From Tenacibaculum sp. 190524A05c (GTDB lineage: Bacteria > Bacteroidota > Bacteroidia > Flavobacteriales > Flavobacteriaceae), in assembly GCF_964036595.1 (NCBI RefSeq), contig NZ_OZ038523.1, positions 2,176,501-2,240,500 on the forward strand: 64,000 nucleotides of DNA, written 5' to 3'. The position numbers and the translations under genes are program-made. Of this stretch, positions 8,656 through 17,982 are shown piece by piece. The notes under the pieces are model-generated. The model saw only the letters and a list, made by a program, of their open reading frames with translations, searched no databases and was not told where the DNA came from. Positions within the stretch are counted from its first letter, which is position 1; the number at the start of each line of letters is the position of its first letter.

Positions 8656-11025
8656 ATGACTTTTTGGACTAAAATCGCAGGATTTATTTTACGTAATCGC
8701 TATCTAGTATTAGCACTCATTATTGGTATCACTGCTTATTTAGTTACCCAAACTAATAAAATTAGGTTTTCTTACTCTGAAGCGAACTTACTTCCAGAGA
8801 ATCATGAAGTAAATTTAGAATACAACAAGTTTTTAGAAATTTTCGGTGAAGAAGGAAATTTAATCATCCTTGGATTAAAAGACAGCACCGTTTTTGAAGT
8901 AGAAAAATTCAATGCTTGGAATGAATTAGCGAGACAATTAGACTCTACTCCACAGGTTGAGTTAACCGTTTCTATAACTGATATTAAAAAGTTAGAAGCT
9001 GACCGAAAGAAAAGAAAATTTGTTATTACTCCTCTTTTTGAAAAAACTCCAAGTAAACAGGAAGATATTGAAAGTATAAAGAAACAATTATTCGAAAAAC
9101 TTCCTTTTTATGACAATATTTTATATAACGGTGAAGGAACTATCCAAACTGCCATTTATTTAAAAAAGGATATTGTAAATACTCCTGAAAGAGCAGATTT
9201 CATAGAGCAAAAGTTAATTCCGCTTGTAGAGAAATTCGAAAAAGATAATAATTTACAAGTTCGAATGTCTGGAATGCCATACATTAGAACTTTAAATTCA
9301 AAAAATATTGCTGAAGAAATGCTGCTTTTTGTTGGAGGAGCATTATTGATTACAGCAATTATATTCTTCTTTTTCTTTAGATCTTTTAGAGCTACATTCA
9401 TCACGTTATTAGTAGTAGGTGTTGGTGTAACTTGGGCGTTCGGATTTATTGGTTTATTAGGTTATGAATTGACCGTTTTAACTGCTCTAATCCCTCCGTT
9501 AATTATTGTTATTGGAGTTCCTAATGCAGTTTTCCTTATAAACAAATATCAGCAAGAAGTAAAAAAACATGGTAATCAAGCAAAATCATTACAGCGTGTA
9601 ATTTCTAAGATTGGTAATGCAACGTTAATGACTAACATTACTACTGCATCTGGATTTGCCACGTTCGTTTTTGTTAAAAGTCAATTATTACGTGAGTTCG
9701 GTATACTTGCATCAATTAATATTATCAGTATTTTCATTTTAGCTTTATTAATCATCCCGATTTTATATAGCTTCATGCCTTTACCACAGAAAAAACATTT
9801 AAATCACTTAGAAAAAAAGTGGATGGAAAATGTGGTTAATTGGATGGAACGTACTGTAAGACATCACAGAATAGCAATATATATAACTACCGTTGTAATT
9901 ATCATTTTAAGTATGTCTGGCCTTGCGCTAATTAGAGTTTCAGGTAGTTTAATTGAAGACATGCCAAAAGGGAAACAATTCTACAAAGACATTAAGTTCT
10001 TCGAAACTGAATTTGGTGGAATTATGCCTTTAGAAATATTAATTGATACCAAAAAGAAAAAGGGTGTAATGAAGCTTTCTACTTTAAAGAAAATGGAAAA
10101 GCTAATTGAAACTATTGAAACTTTCCCGGAGTTATCAAAACCAATTTCGGTAAACAATCTTGTAAAATATTCTAAGCAAGCTTTCTATAAAGGAAACCCA
10201 AAATATTATCAATTACCAACTAGTCAAGAGCAAAGTTCAATTTTTGCATACACCAGAAATTCTGATGGAAACTCTGGTATGTTGAAAAACTTCGTTGATA
10301 GCACTGGAAGATACGCACGTATTACTACTTTCATGAAAGATGTTGGAACTGATAAAATGGATATTATTCAGGAAAGATTAAATGCTGTAATTCATAAGCA
10401 ATTTCCAGATAATAAGTTCGAGGTTTCAATGACAGGAAAAGCTCTTGTTTTCTTAAAAGGAACAAATTACTTGATTAGAAATCTTGTCATATCATTATCA
10501 CTAGCAATCTTCTTGATTTCTATTTTTATGGCCTGGATGTTTAGATCATTAGAAATGATTTTAATCTCGTTGATTCCAAATATGCTGCCATTATTAATGA
10601 CTGCTGGATTAATGGGATTCTTCGATATTCCAATAAAACCATCAACAATTCTTGTATTTAGTATTGCATTTGGTATATCCGTCGATGATACAATTCACTT
10701 CTTAGCCAAATATCGTCAAGAACTTTTAGCCAACAATTGGAGAATTAAGCCTGCTGTATATTCTGCTTTAAAAGAAACTGGTGTAAGTATGTTCTATACT
10801 TCTATTGTATTATTCTTTGGTTTCTTAGTATTTACTGTTTCAAGTTTTGGAGGAACTATAGCACTTGGAGGTTTAGTTTCAGTAACCCTTTTATTAGCAA
10901 TGGTTTCAAATTTATTACTATTACCTTCTCTTCTATTATCTTTTGAGAAAAAAATAGCCAATAAGAAAGTATTAAAGGAAACTAATTTCAAGATTTTACC
11001 TCCTAAAGAAAAAACTGAAAAATAA
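8656..11025 (+). CDS. MMPL/RND-superfamily exporter (Patched-like)
   Basis: 789 aa. It has the tandem-repeat RND layout: TM1 (about 13-31), a periplasmic domain, a five-TM bundle about 220-375 ('AEEMLLFVGGALLITAII', 'IPPLIIVIGVPNAVFLINKY'), TM7 near 405-425, a second periplasmic domain, and a second bundle about 610-770 with 'FGISVDDTIHFLAKYR'. The length is below HAE1 pumps and fits the MMPL/hydrophobe-exporter class, which moves lipids or hydrophobic molecules out of the inner membrane. Substrate is unknown. It stands alone between the frr terminator and the asnS promoter. Confidence 0.88.
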   Translation: MTFWTKIAGFILRNRYLVLALIIGITAYLVTQTNKIRFSYSEANLLPENHEVNLEYNKFLEIFGEEGNLIILGLKDSTVFEVEKFNAWNELARQLDSTPQVELTVSITDIKKLEADRKKRKFVITPLFEKTPSKQEDIESIKKQLFEKLPFYDNILYNGEGTIQTAIYLKKDIVNTPERADFIEQKLIPLVEKFEKDNNLQVRMSGMPYIRTLNSKNIAEEMLLFVGGALLITAIIFFFFFRSFRATFITLLVVGVGVTWAFGFIGLLGYELTVLTALIPPLIIVIGVPNAVFLINKYQQEVKKHGNQAKSLQRVISKIGNATLMTNITTASGFATFVFVKSQLLREFGILASINIISIFILALLIIPILYSFMPLPQKKHLNHLEKKWMENVVNWMERTVRHHRIAIYITTVVIIILSMSGLALIRVSGSLIEDMPKGKQFYKDIKFFETEFGGIMPLEILIDTKKKKGVMKLSTLKKMEKLIETIETFPELSKPISVNNLVKYSKQAFYKGNPKYYQLPTSQEQSSIFAYTRNSDGNSGMLKNFVDSTGRYARITTFMKDVGTDKMDIIQERLNAVIHKQFPDNKFEVSMTGKALVFLKGTNYLIRNLVISLSLAIFLISIFMAWMFRSLEMILISLIPNMLPLLMTAGLMGFFDIPIKPSTILVFSIAFGISVDDTIHFLAKYRQELLANNWRIKPAVYSALKETGVSMFYTSIVLFFGFLVFTVSSFGGTIALGGLVSVTLLLAMVSNLLLLPSLLLSFEKKIANKKVLKETNFKILPPKEKTEK

Positions 11026-11068
11026 AAGTACTTTTATTTAAAATCCCGCTATTCATAAGATAAATCCG

Positions 11069-11099
11069 TTGTTAATTTCTCTTTAAAAAATTATATTTG
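11069..11099 (+). promoter_or_regulatory. Promoter of asnS
   Basis: TTG at 11069-11071, 20 nt, then TATATTTG at 11092-11099. The start codon at 11121 leaves a leader of about 15 nt. Confidence 0.7.
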
Positions 11100-11120
11100 T
11101 CGCTCAATTTTTTAAAGAAT

Positions 11121-12563
11121 ATGAAAACAAGTAGCGTAAAAGAATTATTAGCTTCGGAAAAACTTCTTCAAGAAGTAAATGTTAAAGGTTGGGTAAGAGC
11201 ATTTAGAAGTAATCGTTTTATTCAATTAAATGATGGTTCTACTATTAATAATATTCAATGTGTTGTAGATTTCGAAAATACAGATGAAGCTTTATTAAAG
11301 AGAATTACTATTGGCGCTGCTGTTTCTATTAATGGAACTTTAGTTGAAAGTCAAGGTAAAGGACAATCAGTAGAGATTCAAGTAACAAATGTTGAAATTT
11401 TAGGAGATGCTGATCCAGATGAAGTTTCTAAAACAATTTTACAACCGAAAAGACACTCATTAGAATTTTTAAGGCAACAAGCTCACTTACGTGTTAGAAC
11501 TAATACTTTTAGTGCGGTTATGAGAGTTCGTTCAGCTCTTTCATTTGCTGTGCACCAGTATTTCCAACAAAACGGATTTTACTATGTGAACACTCCAATA
11601 ATTACTGGATCTGATGCTGAAGGAGCTGGTGAAATGTTTAGAGTAACAAACTTTGAAGCAAATAAAGCTCCGTTAAACGAAGAAGGAGAAATTGATTATA
11701 CTCAAGACTTCTTTGGTAAGCAAACGAACTTAACAGTATCTGGGCAATTAGAAGCGGAGACCTACGCAATGGGATTAGGTAAAGTATATACATTCGGACC
11801 TACATTTAGAGCTGAAAATTCAAATACAACTCGTCACCTAGCAGAATTCTGGATGATTGAACCTGAAGTTGCATTTAACGATTTAGATGCAAACATGGAT
11901 TTATCTGAAGATTTCATCAAATACGTTCTACAATACGTATTAGATAACTGTCCAGATGATTTAAATTTCTTAGAAAACAGATTACTTCAAGAAGAAAAGA
12001 CAAAACCACAAGCTGAGCGTAGTGAAATGTCTTTAATTGAAAAAATCAAGTTTGTAGTAGATAATAATTTCAAAAGAGTTTCTTATACAGAAGCTATTGA
12101 TATTTTACGTAACAGTAAGCCTAACAAAAAGAAGAAATTCCAATTTCCAATTGATGAATGGGGAGCTGATTTACAATCTGAACACGAACGTTATTTAGTA
12201 GAAAAACACTTTAAGTGTCCAGTAATTTTATTTGATTATCCAGCGAAAATTAAAGCATTCTATATGCGTTTAAATGACGATGGTAAAACAGTAAGAGCCA
12301 TGGACGTTTTATTCCCAGGAATTGGAGAAATGGTTGGTGGATCTCAAAGAGAAGAACGTTTAGATGTTTTAAAAGAGAAAATGGCTGCTTTAGATATTGA
12401 AGAAGACGAATTATGGTGGTATTTAGACACTCGTAAATTCGGAACTGCAGTACATTCTGGATTTGGTTTAGGTTTTGAGCGCTTAGTATTATTTACAACA
12501 GGAATGGGTAATATTAGAGACGTTATTCCTTTCCCTAGAACACCACAAAACGCAGAATTCTAA
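11121..12563 (+). CDS. asnS: Asparaginyl-tRNA synthetase
   Basis: 480 aa from the ATG at 11121. An in-frame TTG 24 nt earlier overlaps the -7 promoter box and is rejected. The N-terminal OB-fold anticodon-binding domain ('[20 protein letters not shown]') precedes a class II catalytic core: motif 2 at '[20 protein letters not shown]' and motif 3 at '[12 protein letters not shown]'. It charges tRNA-Asn in the cytoplasm. The strong terminator at 12588-12616 makes it a single-gene unit. Confidence 0.97.
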   Translation: MKTSSVKELLASEKLLQEVNVKGWVRAFRSNRFIQLNDGSTINNIQCVVDFENTDEALLKRITIGAAVSINGTLVESQGKGQSVEIQVTNVEILGDADPDEVSKTILQPKRHSLEFLRQQAHLRVRTNTFSAVMRVRSALSFAVHQYFQQNGFYYVNTPIITGSDAEGAGEMFRVTNFEANKAPLNEEGEIDYTQDFFGKQTNLTVSGQLEAETYAMGLGKVYTFGPTFRAENSNTTRHLAEFWMIEPEVAFNDLDANMDLSEDFIKYVLQYVLDNCPDDLNFLENRLLQEEKTKPQAERSEMSLIEKIKFVVDNNFKRVSYTEAIDILRNSKPNKKKKFQFPIDEWGADLQSEHERYLVEKHFKCPVILFDYPAKIKAFYMRLNDDGKTVRAMDVLFPGIGEMVGGSQREERLDVLKEKMAALDIEEDELWWYLDTRKFGTAVHSGFGLGFERLVLFTTGMGNIRDVIPFPRTPQNAEF

Positions 12564-12587
12564 AAAGAATTATAAAATACATGCAAC

Positions 12588-12616
12588 AATCGCCATTCCT
12601 AACTCGAATGGCGATT
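12588..12616 (+). terminator. Intrinsic terminator after asnS
   Basis: AATCGCCATTC (12588-12598) pairs perfectly with GAATGGCGATT (12606-12616) around 7 nt, followed by TTATTTTT. Confidence 0.9.
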
Positions 12617-12634
12617 TTATTTTTACTGAATTCA

Positions 12635-12642
12635 TATATTTG
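12635..12642 (+). promoter_or_regulatory. -7 element immediately upstream of rpoN
   Basis: TATATTTG ends only 5 nt before the rpoN ATG (12648). Transcription starting 5-8 nt downstream would give a leaderless or near-leaderless mRNA. No good -33 box is visible. Confidence 0.5.
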
Positions 12643-12647
12643 TATTT

Positions 12648-14111
12648 ATGTTAAAACAAAGTTTACATCAAAAATTACTTCAAAAACTTTCGCCTCAACA
12701 AATTCAGTTGATGAAGCTAATTCAATTGCCAACACAGGCATTTGAAGAACGATTGAAACAAGAAATTGAAGAAAATCCAGCTTTAGATACAGGAAAGGAA
12801 GAAAGCGATAGTTTTGAAGATGATTTTTCAAATGAAAGTGATTATGATGATTCTGGAAATGAGAAAATTGATGCAGAAGACATTAACATTGACGAATATT
12901 TAAGTGATGATGAATACCCGAGTTATAAAACTCAGGCCAACAATTATTCATCAGACGATGAGGAAAAACAAGTTCCTTATGCTGCTGGAACAACATTTCA
13001 TCAATCTTTAAAGAATCAACTTAACACGTTCAGAATAGATGATGAAGAAAAATCTATTGCAGAATTTTTAGTTGGAAGTATAGATGAAAGCGGATATATT
13101 CGTCGTGAATTAATTGACTTAATTGATGATTTAGCATTTACACAAAATGTGTTTACAACGGAAGAAAAAGTAGCTCATGTTTTAGTAAATGTTGTCCAAA
13201 AACTTGACCCAATCGGAGTTGGTGCGAGAGATTTAAAAGAATGTTTAATTATTCAGTTAAAATCAAAATCCGAAAACAAAACTCGCTCATTAGCCATTCA
13301 AATTTTAGACAGTGCTTTTGATCATTTTGTAAAGAAACACTACAAGAAGCTTTTAGATAAGTTTGATATATCAGAGGAAGAATTAAAAGCTGTAAATACA
13401 GAGATTTCTAAGTTAAATCCAAAGCCAGGAAGTTCTTATGCCGGTAATAATAAAATTGCTGAGCAGATAGTTCCTGATTTTACAATTAGGATTATTGAAG
13501 GTAAATTGGAGCTAACATTAAATTCAAGAAACGCTCCAGAATTGCACGTATCTAAAGAATACAACAATATGTTGAAAGGCTACCAAGATTCTAAGGATAA
13601 AACTAAGTCTCAAAAGGATGCTGTAATGTTTATCAAGCAAAAACTTGATGCGGCTAAATGGTTTATTGATGCGATTAAACAGCGTCAACAAACCTTATTG
13701 GTAACAATGAATTCTATCATGCATTATCAATATGATTATTTCTTAACTGGAGATGAGCGTAAACTAAAACCTATGATTCTAAAAGATATTGCAGATACTA
13801 TCAATATGGATGTATCAACAGTATCAAGAGTTGCAAATAGCAAGTACGTCTCTACACCTTACGGAACTAAATTGATTAAGGATTTCTTCTCAGAATCTAT
13901 GAAAAATGATCAAGGTGAGGATGTTTCAACTAAAGAAATAAAAAAGATCTTGGAAACGGTTATTGCCGAAGAGAATAAAAGAAAACCTTTAACTGATGAA
14001 AAACTATCGGGTATTTTAAAGGAGAAAGGTTACCCAATCGCGAGAAGAACAGTAGCGAAATATAGAGAGCAATTGGATATTCCTGTTGCTAGACTTAGAA
14101 AAGAAATATAA
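12648..14111 (+). CDS. rpoN: RNA polymerase sigma-54 factor
   Basis: 487 aa. Region I is the Gln/Leu-rich activator-interacting domain ('KLSPQQIQLMKLIQLPT' near the N-terminus). An acidic linker (about 50-115) precedes the core-binding domain, and the RpoN box ARRTVAKYRE lies at about 465-474 close to the end. Sigma-54 directs core polymerase to -24/-12 promoters and needs an AAA+ activator; none is encoded in this window. The start is supported by the conserved 'MLKQSLHQKLLQKLSP' N-terminus. The downstream membrane-protein gene overlaps its stop by one base (TAATG), so the two are co-translated. Confidence 0.96.
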   Translation: MLKQSLHQKLLQKLSPQQIQLMKLIQLPTQAFEERLKQEIEENPALDTGKEESDSFEDDFSNESDYDDSGNEKIDAEDINIDEYLSDDEYPSYKTQANNYSSDDEEKQVPYAAGTTFHQSLKNQLNTFRIDDEEKSIAEFLVGSIDESGYIRRELIDLIDDLAFTQNVFTTEEKVAHVLVNVVQKLDPIGVGARDLKECLIIQLKSKSENKTRSLAIQILDSAFDHFVKKHYKKLLDKFDISEEELKAVNTEISKLNPKPGSSYAGNNKIAEQIVPDFTIRIIEGKLELTLNSRNAPELHVSKEYNNMLKGYQDSKDKTKSQKDAVMFIKQKLDAAKWFIDAIKQRQQTLLVTMNSIMHYQYDYFLTGDERKLKPMILKDIADTINMDVSTVSRVANSKYVSTPYGTKLIKDFFSESMKNDQGEDVSTKEIKKILETVIAEENKRKPLTDEKLSGILKEKGYPIARRTVAKYREQLDIPVARLRKEI

Positions 14112-14710
14112 TGCGCTGGCACAAGTTTTTATCAACCATTTTGCATCCAATTGTAATGCCTACAATTGGTTTACTTTTGTATTTCTTCTTGTGCCCAATA
14201 CAGATTAGTTTAAGAGAACAGCTATATTTCTTGACTTTGGCGTTTTCGGCAACATACGTAATCCCGTTACTTATTCTCATATTTTTAAGACTATCGAATA
14301 AAGTAAGTTCAATGGATTTACCGTCCATAAAGGAAAGAAAAGTACCACTATTTATTATGATGTGTATATTCTTAATACTAGCCAAATACTTTAGTTTATT
14401 CAGAAATGTACAAGACTTAGCATATTTGTTTTATGGAACCTTATTAGGTTTAATTGCGATGTACCTAATTTTCTTTAGTGGAATTAAAACGAGTATCCAT
14501 TTACTTTCTATGGGAAGTGCTGTTGGTTTCTTTATCGTTTTTCAACTAATCTATAATATTTCTGTACTACCCTTATTAGTCATTTTAATACTACTTTCAG
14601 GTCTTTTAGCTTCTTCAAGGTTATATTTAAAGGCACACACACCTAAAGAGGTTTATTTAGGCTTTATTTTAGGTTTAGGATGTCAATTACTTACGTACTA
14701 CATTTTATAG
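14111..14710 (+). CDS. Polytopic membrane protein with PAP2-like C-terminal motif
   Basis: 199 aa with about six hydrophobic segments. Near the end, 'SRLYLKAHTPKEVYLGFILG' resembles the last PAP2 phosphatase motif (SRxxxxxHxxxDVxxG), but I do not see the upstream KxxxxxxRP and PSGH motifs. It may therefore be a degenerate or distant relative without phosphatase activity. It is translationally coupled to rpoN, and its 3' end overlaps the convergent PorT-like gene by 6 bp. Function unknown. Confidence 0.75.
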   Translation: MRWHKFLSTILHPIVMPTIGLLLYFFLCPIQISLREQLYFLTLAFSATYVIPLLILIFLRLSNKVSSMDLPSIKERKVPLFIMMCIFLILAKYFSLFRNVQDLAYLFYGTLLGLIAMYLIFFSGIKTSIHLLSMGSAVGFFIVFQLIYNISVLPLLVILILLSGLLASSRLYLKAHTPKEVYLGFILGLGCQLLTYYIL

Positions 14711-15379
14711 TAAATAAAAGATTAAACCAAACTTTGTAATCTTGGAAGATACAGTTTCTCCATTAATGGTAGCGTTTTTATATACCGGACTTAATCCGTA
14801 GTACATATAGAAATTAAACGCTCCGTATCCTGCAGATAACTCTAAACCTGACTGAAACTTATTAAAAATTGGAACGTTAGAGAACTCAATAGTTTGATTA
14901 TTACTATTAAGCTGATAAGAGAATTTGTTACTTAAATTATAATTTAGTTTCACACCCGCATACACTCTCCAAAAAGAATAAGTAACAGCATCAGATGTTC
15001 TCCAACGTAATTGAATAGGAAATTCTATATTATGTAATCTAAGTTTATTGGTTGATATATCCGATCCTAATTGAATGGTACTTTCATCCGTAAGTTGTAG
15101 ATCATGATTAAAAGAATTATATCCGTAACCTAGACCTATTCCTGCAGAAAAGTCTCCCTGTTTTGTAAAAGGAATATCCTTTATATACCCTACAGATAAA
15201 CTGTAAGAAAAACCAGATGTTTCAGCTCCCTGAGGTTGACTTCTCATAATATCATAGGAAATACTCATATACAATTGATCTTCCCAATACTTGTCACCTA
15301 ATTTTAAAGAATCAGCTTGTGCAAAGGAATCTAAATTTAAACTAACCAGTAGCATCAAAATTAATAACCGCAAATTCAT
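14705..15379 (-). CDS. PorT-like outer-membrane beta-barrel protein
   Basis: 224 aa. Signal peptide 1-20 ('LNLDSFAQ' end), then alternating beta-strand pattern with 'EDQLYMSISYDIM', 'SGFSYSLSVGYIKDIPF' and 'GIGLGYGYNSFNHDLQ', ending in an aromatic/Leu C-terminus. This fits the porin-family/PorT group, where PorT/SprT is needed for T9SS in Porphyromonas and Flavobacterium. I cannot tell from sequence whether this is the true PorT orthologue. A terminator at 15407-15436 separates it from the exb genes upstream. Confidence 0.7.
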   Translation of the reverse strand: MNLRLLILMLLVSLNLDSFAQADSLKLGDKYWEDQLYMSISYDIMRSQPQGAETSGFSYSLSVGYIKDIPFTKQGDFSAGIGLGYGYNSFNHDLQLTDESTIQLGSDISTNKLRLHNIEFPIQLRWRTSDAVTYSFWRVYAGVKLNYNLSNKFSYQLNSNNQTIEFSNVPIFNKFQSGLELSAGYGAFNFYMYYGLSPVYKNATINGETVSSKITKFGLIFYLL

Positions 15380-15406
15380 ATCTTATTTTTAATACCTATA
15401 AAAATA

Positions 15407-15436
15407 AAAAAGAGCAATTGTATAATTGCTCTTTTT
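15407..15436 (-). terminator. Intrinsic terminator after the exb operon
   Basis: AAAAAGAGCAATT (15407-15419) pairs with AATTGCTCTTTTT (15424-15436) around a 4-nt loop. On the minus strand it is followed by T-rich sequence. It ends the exbB-exbD transcript before the PorT-like gene. Confidence 0.88.
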
Positions 15437-15460
15437 CTATATAATAAATCAAAATGAAAT

Positions 15461-15931
15461 TTATTCACTAATAGTACCTGCTTTGTGAGTAGACAAACTT
15501 AATTTAAGAGCATTAACATCTCTTAATCTTTGTCTGATATCAGTTAAGGTACCTACACTCATTTGCTTATCTGCCTTAATTGAAGTAGTCATTCTTGGAT
15601 GATTCTCTTCTTTAATATTTAATCTAGCATTAATAATAAACGCTGGAATATCATCAGCAGTTGCAATCTTGTCATTCAATTGAATACTGTTGTACTTCTT
15701 ACCATATTTAGCATCCTTTGCTTGTCCAACATAAATCGTAGTAACTAAACTCTTTTGTTCAAGTTTTTTTACTTCCGACGCACTTGGTAAACTAGGGCTA
15801 TTAATCTGTAAGTCTGTTTCTCTCATCACGGTTGTTACCATGAAGAAGAAAAGTAACATAAAAACAATATCAGGTAACGACGCCGTTGAAATGGCTGGTG
15901 AACCTTTTTTCTTCTTTCCAAATTTAGACAT
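15461..15931 (-). CDS. exbD: ExbD/TolR-family biopolymer transport protein (second copy)
   Basis: 156 aa. A single N-terminal TM follows 'AISTASLPDIVFMLLFFFMV', with the channel Asp of the ExbD family (Asp in 'LPDIVF'). A periplasmic domain of about 110 aa follows. With ExbB it forms the proton channel that energises TonB. It lies 24 nt after the first exbD and is last in the operon. Two unlike ExbD subunits after one ExbB are common in Bacteroidota. Confidence 0.92.
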   Translation of the reverse strand: MSKFGKKKKGSPAISTASLPDIVFMLLFFFMVTTVMRETDLQINSPSLPSASEVKKLEQKSLVTTIYVGQAKDAKYGKKYNSIQLNDKIATADDIPAFIINARLNIKEENHPRMTTSIKADKQMSVGTLTDIRQRLRDVNALKLSLSTHKAGTISE

Positions 15932-15955
15932 ATCTAATTGTTTTTATAGTTAAGT

Positions 15956-16588
15956 TTATTCAGATTCAGTAGGATCTAAATCAGTAATAATTTGTGGGTA
16001 AGAATTCTTAATCTCTTTAACTTTCGCCTCAAGATTTTTATCCTTATTTCCACTCTTCTTATAAGCTGACTCTATTTCCGCAAAAGACATATTATATTTC
16101 TTCATTGCTAGTCCGTTTCTTAATTCAGTATAAGCTCTTCTTAACTCATTCTGAATACTAACGTAAACCTCGTAATCTGAAGCTCTATCACTCTCGATAG
16201 AAATAATTGCTTTATTTGGGTGATCCGACGATTCAGGATTTCTATCTCCTGTACAATAATCACATTCTTTACCCTTCTCTTCTCCTGGCATTGGGTTTCC
16301 AACACCACCACCATTATCAATAAATTTCTTAGCAGCTTCTTTAAGATCTTTTAATTCCATAACGTCTCCATCTACGAATAAGTCGTTATTTCTGTTGATA
16401 CTAATCTCAAAGATATTCTTCTCTTTAATTTTTGGTGGATCGTAATTCGCTGGCGGTTTTTCTGGTAACTTCATAGAAATACCTGAATCAACATCCATCG
16501 TAGTTGTTACAAGGAAAAAGATAAGTAGCAAGAAGGCGATATCTGCCATCGAACCTGCATTAATTTCTGGGTTTTCTCTTCTTGCCAT
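15956..16588 (-). CDS. exbD: ExbD/TolR-family protein with CxxC insertion (first copy)
   Basis: 210 aa, longer than typical ExbD (about 140). 'NAGSMADIAFLLLIFFLVTT' carries the TM and channel Asp. The periplasmic domain contains a Gly-rich insertion with a CDYC motif at about 109-112 before 'HPNKAIISIESDR', and an extended helical C-terminus from about residue 165. The two Cys could form a disulfide or bind metal; this is inference. Neighbours are the small membrane protein upstream (6 nt) and the second exbD downstream. Confidence 0.9.
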   Translation of the reverse strand: MARRENPEINAGSMADIAFLLLIFFLVTTTMDVDSGISMKLPEKPPANYDPPKIKEKNIFEISINRNNDLFVDGDVMELKDLKEAAKKFIDNGGGVGNPMPGEEKGKECDYCTGDRNPESSDHPNKAIISIESDRASDYEVYVSIQNELRRAYTELRNGLAMKKYNMSFAEIESAYKKSGNKDKNLEAKVKEIKNSYPQIITDLDPTESE

Positions 16589-16594
16589 GGTAAA

Positions 16595-17032
16595 TTATTT
16601 AATTAATCCTTTTAATAAATCAAATATAAAGAAAGCTCCTCCTACTACTAATAAGAATAAACTTCCCCATATACCTGTACTTGTCATTTTAGAAACAGAA
16701 CTTCCTGCTGCTGCGATTTCTTTTGCATTAGCATCAACTACTGCATTAGAATCTGCGATTAAATAAGCAATCAAAATTACTACTCCTAAACTAAGAACTC
16801 CTAATAACGCTTTCTTTAAAGCTGCTGGATTCTTAAGAACCCCCATTAATGAAGCTAATACTGTAATTACAATAGAAGCAATTAATAACACTATAGAGAA
16901 AGTTACCATCGGAGACGCAGCGACATCCTGTCCTGCTTTGTCTTCTCCATCAACCATCATGATGTTGATATATAGGGCGAAACCTATAACACCAATAATG
17001 GCGATTAATATTGTTAAAAATCTTTTATTCAT
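16595..17032 (-). CDS. Small integral membrane protein of the exb operon
   Basis: 145 aa with four hydrophobic segments (about 5-25, 42-65, 75-92, 118-140) and Ala/Gly-rich loops. It sits between exbB (10 nt) and exbD (6 nt) in the same direction, a position held by an uncharacterised membrane protein in many Flavobacteriaceae. Function is unknown; context suggests an accessory of the ExbB/ExbD proton channel. Confidence 0.75.
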   Translation of the reverse strand: MNKRFLTILIAIIGVIGFALYINIMMVDGEDKAGQDVAASPMVTFSIVLLIASIVITVLASLMGVLKNPAALKKALLGVLSLGVVILIAYLIADSNAVVDANAKEIAAAGSSVSKMTSTGIWGSLFLLVVGGAFFIFDLLKGLIK

Positions 17033-17042
17033 GCTAGTCGTA

Positions 17043-17756
17043 TTATTTTTTATACTTAGCTAATAAATCGATTAAAGAAATAGAAGCATCTTCCATGTTG
17101 TTTACGATACTATCTACTTTTGATACGATGTAGTTATAGAAAATTTGTAAGATAATCGCTACAACAAGACCGAATACTGTTGTTAAAAGTGCAATCTTAA
17201 TACCACCTGCTACTACCGCTGGAGAGATATCATTTGCTACAGCAATTCTATCGAAGGCATCAATCATACCAATTACAGTTCCCATGAATCCTAACATTGG
17301 TGCAAGAGCGATAAATAAAGATAACCAAGAAATGTTTTTCTCTAATAATCCCATTTGAACTCCACCATATCCTACTACTGCTTTCTCAGCTGCATCTAAA
17401 CCTTCGTCAGCTCTTTCTAACCCTTGGTAAAAGATAGAAGCAACAGGTCCTTTAGTATTTCTACAAACCTCTTTAGCTGCCTCAACACCACCTGAACTTA
17501 ATGCATCATCAACACTTGCTACTAATTTCTTAGTATTTGTAGTTGCCATGTTTAAGTAGATAATTCTTTCAATTGCAATAGCTAAACCTAAAATTAAGGT
17601 AACTAATACAATACCCATAAACTTTGGATCTCCTTCAATAAAACGTTGTTTTAACTCTTGGTGAAAAGTTTTTTCCGCTTCTTGTGCAAAAGTTGATTGA
17701 ATAGCCCCAAAGAACATAAATCCTGTAAGAGTTAGGACATTTACTGCTTTTTTCAT
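17043..17756 (-). CDS. exbB: MotA/TolQ/ExbB proton channel protein
   Basis: 237 aa. An N-terminal signal-like segment ending 'QSTFAQ' precedes the three-TM MotA/TolQ/ExbB core, with 'LFIALAPMLGFMGTVIGMIDAFD' and 'IKIALLTTVFGLVVAIILQIFYN'. It forms the pentameric scaffold for ExbD in the inner membrane and uses the proton gradient to drive TonB-dependent uptake. First gene of the exb operon (17756 to 15461). Confidence 0.93.
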   Translation of the reverse strand: MKKAVNVLTLTGFMFFGAIQSTFAQEAEKTFHQELKQRFIEGDPKFMGIVLVTLILGLAIAIERIIYLNMATTNTKKLVASVDDALSSGGVEAAKEVCRNTKGPVASIFYQGLERADEGLDAAEKAVVGYGGVQMGLLEKNISWLSLFIALAPMLGFMGTVIGMIDAFDRIAVANDISPAVVAGGIKIALLTTVFGLVVAIILQIFYNYIVSKVDSIVNNMEDASISLIDLLAKYKK

Positions 17757-17982
17757 TTTGTTATAATTAATTTAAAATAGTTAACGTGTTAAAAATACAA
17801 ATTTTTATATAGCTAACCAGCCTGATTACTAGTAACCTATTCGTGAAATTTGGCACAAATAGAGTAACCCCGCCAGTTTTCAGAGAGCCAAGTAACAAAA
17901 AAATGTTGGTACATTAAAAAAAATTAACGCTAATTGTTAAAAAACTTTTCCTTTTTGTTACTTTAAATTTAAAAAAACTCAA

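Noticed and set aside
17851..17856. TGGCAC resembling a sigma-54 -24 element between exbB and ansA
   Set aside because: No TTGC -12 element follows at the required spacing, and neither flanking gene starts nearby in that orientation.
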